Both the position numbers and the translations under genes were made by a program. From Sinohyriopsis cumingii (taxonomy: Eukaryota; Mollusca; Bivalvia; Unionida; Unionidae): a stretch of 64,000 nucleotides of DNA. The notes under the pieces were generated by a model. The model did no database searches, was not told the origin of the DNA, and saw only the letters and a program-made list of their open reading frames with translations. Below are positions 25,071-33,016 of this stretch, in pieces. Location: contig CM068839.1 of assembly GCA_028554795.2 (NCBI GenBank), forward strand, positions 89,190,182 through 89,254,181, written 5' to 3'. Every line of letters starts with the position of its first letter. Positions within the stretch are counted from its first letter, which is position 1.

Positions 25071-26012
25071 TTTCGTCCTTGATCACACACTTAGGAAATC
25101 AGCGAGGCCCTTGAACTGAAAGCGTACAGGTCGTAGGAAAAAGGATATAAATCAGTTGGATGATTTAGACTAGTTCGTGGGCTGTGTTTGATTTTGAAAT
25201 ACAATGGGAACAAAAGACATGTTATCACTTGACAAGTGTTAGTCACCTGTAATTGTAGCAAATACATAAATATATGTAAACATAGGGATTGTTCCAACAT
25301 ATGTATTGTTCTTTATTTCTAAAGCCATCTTGATTATATATATCGTTCTAGGCTATTCTCAATTAAATAGTGAATATCTTTTTACTTAGATTTGCAACTC
25401 GAGTGTTGCGTGTTAGGTGTTCAATTAAAACTATTAGTGCATGCCATTCAGATCAATCCAACACATCCTATAACATAGGTGTCACACAACTAATTTGACC
25501 CAAATATGTTATATCATCTAACTTTTTTTCTCTCTCACTCCCACTGAGAGCTACAGTGCTATTTACTATGAGGCGATGTTGGCTAATTTAATTAATGTAG
25601 TTCAAACAAAAGAAAGATAATTCATTAAGTAATGGTGTGTTCCATGCCATAATCACTAGAACTTAATAAATCAGGAAGAAACGTCGTGCCTCGAAAACAT
25701 GAAAACATTTAACGTAGCAGAAAGGGATGGCGAGCAACAAAAACCAAAGTCACAAGTAAAAACTCTTCCACCACCAACTCCATTTCCCATGCCAAAAATA
25801 ATTTATCCATAAACCTCACCAAGAGTTACGGCGAAAAAATGCAACCAACTCCAATATTGGGGCAACCACCACCCAAAAAATGGACCACGTTATCAATTCC
25901 AACCCTATTTCCTGGGCCCAAAAATTTACTCCACTCAAATACAGTACCAAAACCCGAACAAAATAGGAAAATCTGGGTTGAAAATTGTAATGTTATTTGT
26001 TACTGAAGAATA
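25071..26012. other. Upstream flank of the kinase gene
   Basis: About 940 bp between the kinase start codon and the Polinton insertion. It holds the second copy of the dispersed repeat (25603-25712) and no open frame I can support. The kinase promoter is expected here, but no TATA box or other site can be assigned with confidence. Confidence 0.5.
25603..25712 (+). repeat. Dispersed repeat, copy 2
   Basis: Second copy of the repeat at 24785-24893, just upstream of kinase exon 1. Confidence 0.7.
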
Positions 26013-26018
26013 ACTGCA
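26013..26018. repeat. Left target-site duplication of Polinton 1 (ACTGCA)
   Basis: ACTGCA directly precedes the left terminal repeat and recurs directly after the right one at 43744-43749. Six-base duplications are typical of Polinton integration. Confidence 0.92.
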
Positions 26019-26322
26019 AGTAGTTAAGTGGGATACCCTAGCCTCAATGGGAATTAGCATTACAGAGACCCCTGGGACACTCTAGCCTCAATGGAAATTT
26101 AACATGGAGAAAAATCGTGGGACACTCTAGCCTCAAGGGGAATTTAACATGGGAAAAAGTCTTGGGTCACTCTAGCCTCAAGGGGAATTGAACATGGGAT
26201 TTTTTTTTTTTTTAAAGTTTTTTAAATTTAAATTTAAATTTAAATTTAAAAAAGGGGTAGGCAATTGAAAGGCTATCTCTTTTCGAGAAATATGGGGGAC
26301 CTGAAAAGGGTCTTTGGGTTTT
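26019..26322 (+). repeat. Polinton 1 left terminal inverted repeat
   Basis: Matches the complement of 43468-43743 almost perfectly apart from an A/T-tract length difference near 26200-26255. Four 44-45-bp units beginning GGGA(T/C)ACxCTAGCCTC start at 26030, 26074, 26119 and 26164. The inner end holds a histone-type stem-loop (26297-26312). Confidence 0.93.
26297..26312 (-). terminator. Histone-type 3' stem-loop in left TIR (imperfect stem)
   Basis: On the minus strand GACCCT, TTTC loop, AGGTCC, followed by CCCCAT and 12-15 nt later CGAAAAGAGATAGCC. This copy has mispairs in the stem relative to the intact copy in the right TIR. It would end the transcript of the gene that stops at 26546 or at 26334. 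Confidence 0.65.
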
Positions 26323-26545
26323 TTCTTCTTCTTTTAACTTCTTAACTTTTTCCACCATCCCCTTATTTTGTCCATCATTCCTTTCTTCTTTTTCTTTTCT
26401 GTTTCTGGTATCCAGTCCGGGTGACCCATGGCTCGGAACTTGGCCTGTATTTTCATCCAGTTGTTATTCAGTTGGTCGAATTCTAATTTCTTCTTCTTAT
26501 TCTGTTCTTCCTTTCTTTCTTTTGTCCACCTTTCCTTTATGTTCT

Positions 26546-26929
26546 CTACTTCTTGGTCAGCACTCGTTTCATAAGTACCTCGGCTTTTATAAGTTGGTCA
26601 ACACCCCATTTCACAAAAGACCACTCACTCCAAACTAAGATATCTTGTAGGAAGCATCTTACTAATGTTGTATTATCCAGAGCTTCCTTCAAGCTACCTA
26701 CTCTTACATAGGGAGGGTTAATGAATCCTCTTATTTTCTTCACTTCTTCTTCTAACATACCGTCAAGGAGATCCATAGCTAGTTTCAGACTCCTCACTTG
26801 TCTGGTCACAAAATCCCTTGTAACTGGATATTTCCATTCCTTTTCTACTCTTTCTACAACATATACTCCATCTACTATCCAAAAATAACAGTGTCTCAAG
26901 TTGTTGAACAGGTCAGATACAGCTGCCAT
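26546..26929 (-). CDS. Polinton 1 accessory protein A, unknown function
   Basis: 127 aa, starting MAAVSDLFNNLRH and rich in charged residues, probably mostly helical (for example TRDFVTRQVRSLKLAMDLL). I do not recognise the family. Upstream are a TATA box (26971-26979) and the GC-rich box shared with the next two genes. After the stop, another frame stays open from about 26596 to a TAA at 26334-26336 with lysine- and tryptophan-rich, coding-like sequence and no ATG. That second stop lies 21 bp before the stem-loop, the spacing seen in the sister genes, whereas 26546 lies 233 bp away. A frameshift near 26546-26596 is therefore likely, either a lesion or programmed. Confidence 0.65.
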   Translation of the reverse strand: MAAVSDLFNNLRHCYFWIVDGVYVVERVEKEWKYPVTRDFVTRQVRSLKLAMDLLDGMLEEEVKKIRGFINPPYVRVGSLKEALDNTTLVRCFLQDILVWSEWSFVKWGVDQLIKAEVLMKRVLTKK

Positions 26930-26970
26930 TTTCTTTCCGTAGAATCGTGCGAACGACGAACACTGTGGGT

Positions 26971-27010
26971 TCTTATAGTGAAAGCGCGGACGTGATGGAA
27001 AACATCCCCC
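26971..27010 (-). promoter_or_regulatory. Accessory-gene promoter A: TATA box plus shared GC box
   Basis: Reading on the minus strand: GGGGGATGTTTTCC, then a CACGTCCGCGC-like block, then CTATAAGA at 26979-26971. The same arrangement precedes the genes at 27357 and 28152. A second copy of the GC box, without TATA, lies at 27052-27079. Confidence 0.7.
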
Positions 27011-27309
27011 TAAAACATAAAATTGATCTTACCTAGATCATGACCGAACAACGCGCGGACGTGAAGGAAAACATCCCCCACTTTTCTCATTTCACATAAT
27101 AAAACCCCAAACTATACTCTCCACATACGCAAAGAAACAATAAAAAACCCATAATCTACTATTCACACAAACTTACGCAAGCCCTTACAAACACAAACAC
27201 ACAAACACATACACTCACACTATTAATAAAGAGTTAGTGTTTATATTCACACTACTCTACCTACACACATTGGCAAATTAATCGTTATTTCTTTTCTAGA
27301 GTATTGGGT
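27011..27309. other. Spacer between accessory cassettes A and B
   Basis: Contains a second GC box (27052-27079) and an AC-rich stretch. About 160 bp (27170-27330) are closely repeated at 27960-28130, showing that the spacer was duplicated with the gene cassette. No open frame is supported. Confidence 0.6.
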
Positions 27310-27325
27310 AGCCCTGAAAAGGGCT
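27310..27325 (-). terminator. Histone-type 3' stem-loop after gene B
   Basis: Minus strand AGCCCT-TTTC-AGGGCT, a perfect 6-bp stem with a 4-nt loop, followed by ACCCA and then CTAGAAAAGAAAT about 10 nt on. It starts 32 bp after the stop codon of gene B. It matches the histone mRNA 3' signal in stem length, loop, flank and spacing. Confidence 0.85.
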
Positions 27326-27356
27326 GTTGGTTTTTTTGAACTCCAGATGCACCTAT

Positions 27357-27668
27357 CTAATGATGGCACCTTCCTGGCCTGGCGCCACACACGCATCTTC
27401 TACTCCAGTCTTTCCAGTCGACTCGTTTGGCTGGGAGCGCAGAGGGAGGATGATTAGCTTCATCACCCCAATCCTCTGTCTCTGGTATCTTGTAAGCCAT
27501 CCTCTCTCCTATTTTCTTTTCCTCCTCTTCCCTCTGTCTTCTCTCCTCCTCTTCCTTCTTTATTCTTTCCTCTTCTACTATAGCCTCCGCAGCCAGTTCA
27601 TTTACCAGGCGCCTGACATATTCCAGATGTATCTGGAGTTCAAGAAGTTTGCTTATTCTGGTATTCAT
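27357..27668 (-). CDS. Polinton 1 accessory protein B, coiled coil
   Basis: 103 aa from the ATG at 27668 (five further codons upstream are open but lack ATG). It starts MNTRISKLLELQIHLEYV, passes through a Glu/Lys/Arg-rich coil (ERIKKEEEERRQREEEEKK) and ends in a Cys/His-containing tail CVCGARPGRCHH that could bind metal. Function unknown. The N-terminal SKLxxL...Y/H segment weakly resembles that of gene C. It has the shared promoter upstream and a histone-type stem-loop downstream. Confidence 0.65.
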   Translation of the reverse strand: MNTRISKLLELQIHLEYVRRLVNELAAEAIVEEERIKKEEEERRQREEEEKKIGERMAYKIPETEDWGDEANHPPSALPAKRVDWKDWSRRCVCGARPGRCHH

Positions 27669-27716
27669 TCTGGTGTTGATCAATCAACAAGGGTAGCTAG
27701 ACTGCCCAGCGAGTTT

Positions 27717-27758
27717 CAATTTATAGTAAAAGCGCGGACGTGAAGGAAAACATCCCCC
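27717..27758 (-). promoter_or_regulatory. Accessory-gene promoter B: TATA box plus shared GC box
   Basis: TATAAATTG-type box (minus strand) at about 27717-27726, preceded by the GC box at 27731-27758, whose plus strand reads AGCGCGGACGTGAAGGAAAA. A shortened copy of the box lies at 27788-27796. Confidence 0.7.
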
Positions 27759-28104
27759 TAAAAACATAAAATTGATCTTACCTACAACGCGCGGACCTAA
27801 AAGAAACACTCACTCACTTTTTATGCTACCCATCACTATTTTAAAATTTTTTCATAAATCACTTCAATAGACTATCCACATATGCAAAGCAATCCAATCT
27901 AACTCCAAATATACACCTCAAACACCAAAAAAAGACATCATTTTAATCTACTATCCATACCAACTTACTTAAGCACTTACAAACACAAACACACAAACAC
28001 ATACCCTCACATTTTTTAAAAAAAGAGTTAGTGTTTATTTTCACACTACTCTACCTACACACATTGGCAAATCGATCGTTATTTCTTTTCTAGAGTATTG
28101 GGGT
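27759..28104. other. Spacer between accessory cassettes B and C
   Basis: AC-rich non-coding sequence; 27960-28104 repeats 27170-27309 at about 90% identity. No gene seen. Confidence 0.6.
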
Positions 28105-28120
28105 AGCCCTGAAAAGGGCT
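28105..28120 (-). terminator. Histone-type 3' stem-loop after gene C
   Basis: Minus strand AGCCCT-TTTC-AGGGCT with a perfect stem, followed by ACCCC and the purine block CTAGAAAAGAAAT. It starts 32 bp after the stop of gene C, the same spacing as for gene B. Confidence 0.85.
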
Positions 28121-28151
28121 GGGTTTTTTTTGTTTGCTATGGTATTCTTTT

Positions 28152-28508
28152 TTAGTTTCTAAGAATGCGATGTCCTCTGAGGATAGACTTTCTGGCGATA
28201 GGTCTGCTTCTTCGGAAAGAGAAGAAGAACTCTTTGGTGTCGATACGACAATCGACAAAGCCTCTGTCAGCTTCAGGTTGCTGCTGTTGTTGTTGTTGCT
28301 GCTGTTGCTGCTGTCTCTGAAGTCTGTACTTCTCTGTCCATTCTTCTTTTTCCCTGTTCATTTCTTCTCTGAAGAGCTCTTCTATCAGGTCTTCAGTGAT
28401 TTTTAACATTCTCACATTCTCTATTTCTTCTGGCTTCGGTATCAGTCTGTGTCTGACCCTATGCAAATTCACGTAGGCTTCGTTGAGCTTAGCTAGTTTG
28501 GAGCACAT
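28152..28508 (-). CDS. Polinton 1 accessory protein C, polyglutamine
   Basis: 118 aa from the ATG at 28508. A helical N-terminal half (MCSKLAKLNEAYVNLHRVRH) is followed by a charged coil, a run of about a dozen glutamines and an Arg/Phe-rich tail. The glutamine run is encoded by a CAG/CAA tract that may vary in length. Function unknown. It is part of the duplicated promoter-gene-stem-loop cassette. Confidence 0.65.
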   Translation of the reverse strand: MCSKLAKLNEAYVNLHRVRHRLIPKPEEIENVRMLKITEDLIEELFREEMNREKEEWTEKYRLQRQQQQQQQQQQQQPEADRGFVDCRIDTKEFFFSFRRSRPIARKSILRGHRILRN

Positions 28509-28559
28509 CTTCGTAGGAGGATGAGTCGACAATGGATGGTTAGACTGGAAACAACCCCG

Positions 28560-28602
28560 GTTCTTAAAGTCAAAGCGCGGACGTGAAGGAAAACATCCCC
28601 CA
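28560..28602 (-). promoter_or_regulatory. Accessory-gene promoter C: TATA-like box plus shared GC box
   Basis: Minus-strand TTTAAGAA box at about 28561-28568, preceded by the GC box at 28574-28601. Same layout as promoters A and B. Confidence 0.65.
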
Positions 28603-28845
28603 CACGGTTTTCGAGCCGCAACGTTCAGTGAGTGTCATGAGAGGGATAGTAAGAAATGAAAGAGCATCAATCCAACATTCTTATAACTAAACAAACCACA
28701 AAGGCATTTTTTTCAAAACACAACATTTTTTATTCAAAAATCACTTAACACTAAACAACAACTCTAACATTTTTAACAATAATCCAACACTATAACATCA
28801 AACAATTTTTTCAAATCACAAACATTTTTTTTCTCAATTGACAAT
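28603..28845. other. AT-rich non-coding gap with late-cluster poly(A) signal
   Basis: Separates the accessory cassettes from the structural cluster. On the minus strand AATAAA occurs at 28734-28729, downstream of the protease gene, so the structural genes appear to use ordinary polyadenylation rather than the histone-type signal. Confidence 0.6.
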
Positions 28846-28933
28846 CTACTTTAAACAGGGCTGACAACGTTGTGAATGAAATTGTGATTTCCACTTTTGG
28901 AAATCCTTAGGCCATTGATGGACACTACGTTTC

Positions 28934-29407
28934 CTAGCTTGAGACAAAAGATAAGCATAATGGTTCACAAAACCATCGATCTACTTTCACATCGTTTCTA
29001 GAAGAAGAACGAGGATCAAAATGAGTCACTAAATGTTCTAAGGAATAGTCCAGGCTGCGATGATGCAGAAAATACACACAATATTGTCCACACACCAAGG
29101 AATCTGTGCCTTGTAATTTCACGTTATTGAATCGGGTAGTCTGAGCATTTCTTCTCATAAAGTCGATGATATCGTCTTCCAAAGGGGGCAATCCGTACGA
29201 ATCGAAATATTCCACACATCCTTCTTGAGGAAAGTAGACGGCTACCCAGTGGGTTCCTGGGAGATGACTCTCGTCCGTGTTGATCACGTAAGCTTGATGG
29301 TCTTGAGGTTTGCGATGAGGAAGTTCATCTTTAGCACAGACGACAGGATTCCAAGAAGCCGTATACGAACTGTGGTTCAAAAGGTAATAAAGTTCCCAGG
29401 TATCCAT
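28934..29407 (-). CDS. PRO: Adenain-like cysteine protease (PRO), C terminus frameshifted
   Basis: 157 aa from the ATG at 29407. Adenovirus-type maturation proteases cut capsid precursors using a His-Asp/Glu-Cys triad. Visible here are GTHWVAVYF (His53), VEYFDSYG (Asp69) and SLVCGQYCVYFLHH (Cys106), in the right order and spacing. Near 28982 the frame changes: after KVD the minus-strand sequence continues as coding-like sequence in the neighbouring frame to a TAG at 28846-28848, indicating a 1-nt lesion that replaces the C-terminal 40 or so residues. The catalytic core is intact. Confidence 0.9.
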   Translation of the reverse strand: MDTWELYYLLNHSSYTASWNPVVCAKDELPHRKPQDHQAYVINTDESHLPGTHWVAVYFPQEGCVEYFDSYGLPPLEDDIIDFMRRNAQTTRFNNVKLQGTDSLVCGQYCVYFLHHRSLDYSLEHLVTHFDPRSSSRNDVKVDRWFCEPLCLSFVSS

Positions 29408-29421
29408 GTTTTTTTTCTTCT

Positions 29422-29910
29422 TCACAGGTAATAATAAGTCGTCAATTCGATCCTGACTTTTTGCTTGAAAATGTCTGACGAATAAACGGTTATTCGTTCT
29501 GTTTCCTCACTCTGATTCAGGAGAGCTTCGATACGATGGATCTCTTGAGTGGTTAATGGTGGACAAGAATGTTTACGCAAGTCTTTATACCACTAATGCA
29601 ACAGGTCTTTGTCCGAGATGAGACTCCAAGCCTCCTCCAGATATTCGTCTAATTTTTCTTCTTGACTTAACATCAGGCATTTATCGTGTTGAATTTGACT
29701 GGGATGAGCGTTTTGACATCCATAACAATTTTTCTTGATCAATTCCGTCATTTTGTCGACCAAGTGTTTGGCAAAACAGGAGACTAAATGGGCTTCTTGT
29801 TCTGGCCATCTTGATTTCATCACGATCACTTCTTCTTCTTTTTCCACAGTCTCCTCACATTCCATCTTTAAAGTTTCTCCACTAGGTAAAGAGGGATAAC
29901 AGTCTTCCAT
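29422..29910 (-). pseudogene. Polinton zinc-binding protein, interrupted by TAG
   Basis: The ATG at 29910 opens a 105-codon frame ending in TAG at 29593-29595, and the same frame then stays open for another 56 codons to a TGA at 29422-29424. The first part contains a Cys/His cluster, CYGCQNAHPSQIQHDKC, likely a zinc site. The continuation fills exactly the space to the protease gene, so one gene with a nonsense mutation (or stop readthrough) is likely. Function unknown; I recall similar Cys/His proteins with Polintons in invertebrate genomes but cannot name the family. Confidence 0.7.
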
Positions 29911-29915
29911 GGTTT

Positions 29916-31229
29916 CTAGTAATCTAGGATGACTTCTCTCAAACTGTTGATTTCTATGGTATTATCGAATTCTGCATACAGGATGACGTTCACCGTTTCA
30001 TCAGGGTCTCGGTCTTTAAACTCAATTTCCACACGAATCTGGCCGGATTTTATAGGGTGGAAATGTCCCTCGTCGCTGCCTTGGTCTGGAGTGAAATCAA
30101 AAGCCCACAAAGCGTAGCCTCCTGCATAATCCTCGTACGTAATACCGTGACTGGTATTGGTTCCTAACTGTCCGGTGGCTTCGTACAGGGACAAGTACGA
30201 TCTCAAGTAATTCTTCTTGGTAAAGTCAGGTTCGAAAGGTCGGGTACACAAGGTCTTGCCATCGCGACTGACTTCGATTTTGGACACGCCAAAGTGTTGA
30301 AAGTAGAAAGGATTTTTTTCGGCAGCTCCGTTGAAGGCTGTATTCTCGACGATACCAACGATCAAACGTTTGGGTAACTGTCCTTGGAACAGATGATCTT
30401 CGATCATGGATCGCTGTCCCTTGGGAATGGTGAAGGTTTTCACTTCCACGCGTCGTATGGGATACTTGGCGGTCGTTCTGCTCAACGTCTGACTGATGTC
30501 GTTTCCCAATTTAGGTAACACTTCCACACGGCGTACGTAGAGTCTGGCTTCTTGGATTTTGGTTTTGTAACCGTCACTATCAGCCAATAAATGGAAAGCG
30601 GTACTGCTACGATTCAGTCTCAGGCGGACATCCACCCCGTTCAGCAAATACTTTTCTTGCAACCACATGTCCAAATGCAAACGATCCATCAGTTCTAAAC
30701 TTGTGTCGACTCCCGTGATTCTCTTTCTTCGTTCTAGAAATCCATCATTGTTGTCTTTCTTTTCATCAGTTTCCAATATTTCAAACTTGGTAGGTTCGTC
30801 AGCTTCCCATACCACACAGGCATTGAGATGAGTGTTCTTGGCATCTATTCCGTACGTCAAGAGATTTTCCAGGTAGGCACGATAAGGGTAAGTATCCATG
30901 CTGCTACTGACCAGTTTGTTATTCAAGTACAAGTCCACTCCACTGAACAAGGAATGCATGAAATTGTTGACGGGAGCTACTGCTTCATCGTCTATAGCAC
31001 CTCCAGTCTTATCTAGAATTTTGACTTTCAGGTACAAGTAACTGCTATTCAGATCGATGTAATCTTCGGGCTGTCCTTTGATTTCAAACTCGATGGGAGT
31101 GGAATCCGTCAGTGAGGAGACGGGGTGAAATTCCACCCACTGAGATTCTTGCATGGTCATCATGGTAGGGGGCATGGCAAACAGATCCAGTTCCGACTTG
31201 GAACAAGCGCAAGACTCTCGGTGCATCAT
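29916..31229 (-). CDS. MCP: Polinton major capsid protein (double jelly roll, hexon-like)
   Basis: 437 aa, uninterrupted. It contains NNFMHSLFSGVDLYLNNKLV and STSMDTYPYRAY-like sequence, features of the Polinton capsid proteins annotated in animal genomes as F54H12.2-like. Double-jelly-roll capsid proteins of this kind form the icosahedral shell of adenoviruses and related viruses. It lies in a tight minus-strand block between the core-protein gene and the zinc-binding gene (15-bp and 5-bp gaps). The first Met pair (31229) is taken as start; a downstream Met in AMPPTMMTM is an alternative. Assignment as major rather than minor capsid rests on length and these motifs. Confidence 0.85.
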   Translation of the reverse strand: MMHRESCACSKSELDLFAMPPTMMTMQESQWVEFHPVSSLTDSTPIEFEIKGQPEDYIDLNSSYLYLKVKILDKTGGAIDDEAVAPVNNFMHSLFSGVDLYLNNKLVSSSMDTYPYRAYLENLLTYGIDAKNTHLNACVVWEADEPTKFEILETDEKKDNNDGFLERRKRITGVDTSLELMDRLHLDMWLQEKYLLNGVDVRLRLNRSSTAFHLLADSDGYKTKIQEARLYVRRVEVLPKLGNDISQTLSRTTAKYPIRRVEVKTFTIPKGQRSMIEDHLFQGQLPKRLIVGIVENTAFNGAAEKNPFYFQHFGVSKIEVSRDGKTLCTRPFEPDFTKKNYLRSYLSLYEATGQLGTNTSHGITYEDYAGGYALWAFDFTPDQGSDEGHFHPIKSGQIRVEIEFKDRDPDETVNVILYAEFDNTIEINSLREVILDY

Positions 31230-31244
31230 TTTTTTTGTTCTTTC

Positions 31245-31661
31245 TCAATAATCGAAAACGTCTAAGTCTCGAACGGTTCTTCTTTTCTTGGCCTTTCTAG
31301 CTTGAAGTCTGGTGAAAGGGTGTTTTCTTCGTCGTCTCTTGCTGCCTTGTCCTTGCTGAATGCCTGACTCGGTAGCGTGCAGGGCATTTATAGGTGTGTC
31401 TCGTCGGCCTAAAATGTCTTTGCCCGTTTGCAGCAAGACATTTTTGCCTGCCCTCATGAAGGCTTCTTTAGGGTTTTGTTTGTCGATGATGACATTTTGG
31501 AGAAATTCTTTGCCTTGCGTCAGTGCCGCATCTTTCAAGGCGTGCAATCCGCGTGTCACCATCGGTTTCAACACTGGGGCCACCGAACGAAAGGCCGATT
31601 TTAACATGTCTCCTAAACCGTGTCCTCGCTGTCGAGCAACCCCTCGGTACACTGGATACAT
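31245..31661 (-). CDS. Basic virion core protein (adenovirus pVI/pX-like)
   Basis: 138 aa. It starts MYPVYRGVARQRGHGLGDML, an amphipathic N terminus with the GHGLGD motif, followed by a helical middle and a very basic tail (GSKRRRRKHPF, RKAKKRRT). Proteins of this shape in Polintons and adintoviruses are compared with adenovirus pVI and pX, which link DNA to the capsid and help membrane penetration. It sits between the major and minor capsid genes. Element 2 has a counterpart at 49131. Confidence 0.7.
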   Translation of the reverse strand: MYPVYRGVARQRGHGLGDMLKSAFRSVAPVLKPMVTRGLHALKDAALTQGKEFLQNVIIDKQNPKEAFMRAGKNVLLQTGKDILGRRDTPINALHATESGIQQGQGSKRRRRKHPFTRLQARKAKKRRTVRDLDVFDY

Positions 31662-31668
31662 GACTTAC

Positions 31669-32598
31669 TTACGAGTCGTGAGAGAACCGTTTTCGAAAAT
31701 GGAGTTTCACCGTGACTTTTCCTTTGGTGAATGGAATATTTTGTCCCAAATCTCCTTTTATAGCAATGTTAACCGTGTCCAAATACGACTTGCTGACCGG
31801 CAAATAGTGAGGATGGACAAATTCGCGGTGGACGTGGTAAGTGTTTCCATCTTCCTCGTCAGTGTTCGTGGCAGAATCCACTTTGAAAGGAATGACACGC
31901 AGTAACGGTACGGAGGTGTGTCCCACCACGTTGTACTCCACCACATCGGAATAAACAAACATCAAATTCAGTCCTTGGTTCAGTTCTACCGGGGCACGAA
32001 ATAACTTGCTAAAAGACTCGTTGTCGTAAACGATGGGTAATTCGTTTTTCTTGATCATGGCCTTTCTCATGTCCATGTCTCCGCCCAACATGTCAAACAA
32101 TTCAGGACAAAATAAAATGGACATGATTTTACTCCGTTCCAATTTCATCAAGAAGCGACGAGCTGCTTTGTGGTACTCCATGGTGACATTTTTGTTGACA
32201 TGCTCCAAAGCTTTCAGAAACACGACATTAAACCTAGAGGCTATGGTGCGGACCAAATGTTGACCACTAAAATAATAGCCTGGGGGAATGAACAAGTGAT
32301 AGGTGGTGTACTTTTGATTTTGTGTACGGGTTTTCTTGTCATATTTGACATTGCTATCCATCCACTGTTGCATTTGCTCGTCATGAACTTCCACATCACA
32401 AAAATTTTGATTGGGAAGGACATTGAGGACTTGGGTCGGGTGAATCATTTCTACTAAAGCCACTTCCTAATGGGCTTCGTGATCTAACTGGATGGCTTGA
32501 GGTAATTTGGCCGTGTAACAGCACAACGTGTTCTTGGGAAACACCTCCATGGAACTGTCACTGGGTAAGGTTAAGTAAAATTGGTTTTGGTGACTCAT
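31669..32598 (-). pseudogene. Minor capsid (penton-like) protein, interrupted by TAG
   Basis: From the ATG at 32598 the frame is open for 43 codons, meets TAG at 32467-32469, and then stays open in the same frame to 31669 (total 309 codons plus the final stop). The part after the stop includes EVALVEMIHP, a segment recognisable as the start of Polinton minor capsid jelly rolls, so the stop falls inside the domain. It probably replaces one residue. The remainder ends VKLHFRKRFSHDS. Without readthrough or correction, the capsid vertex protein would be lost. Confidence 0.8.
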
Positions 32599-32669
32599 AA
32601 TTCCAGAGTTCTGTGGCTGTCCGAGGGGTTAGTGGACGTCAGAGGCGTGTCTCCGCCCAAAATGGGGTT

Positions 32670-33011
32670 CTAGTTGTGGTTGGAGTGGTGACTGGCACTG
32701 GCACTGGACACAAGGTTCCCGTGGTTCCCGTTCGAGGTGAATTTCAGGGAGGGATTAGGAAGCAGGTAACCGATGCAACTGCTCAATAAAATGGTCCACA
32801 ATTGTTTGTCTCCTTGTTGCAAACTCAAATTGGCGATGGCTGCCCCGATGACACAATACACCACGAAGATTTGGCAGAAAAAGACGATTTGCGTTTTAGG
32901 CACACGTTCTCCACACCACACCCACAAGGGTTGTTTTTGTAAATCTTGCACAGAAGAACTGGGTGAAGGAGGAGTGGTCGACGTAGCTGCGTCTGATGTG
33001 TGAAAGGGCAT
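32670..33011 (-). CDS. Two-pass membrane protein of Polinton 1
   Basis: 113 aa from the ATG at 33011. A Ser/Thr/Pro-rich N terminus is followed by two hydrophobic segments, IVFFCQIFVVYCVIGAAIANL and LWTILLSSCIGYLL, and a short Ser/His/Asn-rich tail. A two-helix membrane protein between the minor capsid and integrase genes is plausible as a virion membrane component, but the function is unknown. A TATA-like CTATAAAAAG lies at 33023-33032. Confidence 0.75.
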   Translation of the reverse strand: MPFHTSDAATSTTPPSPSSSVQDLQKQPLWVWCGERVPKTQIVFFCQIFVVYCVIGAAIANLSLQQGDKQLWTILLSSCIGYLLPNPSLKFTSNGNHGNLVSSASASHHSNHN

Positions 33012-33016
33012 GATGG

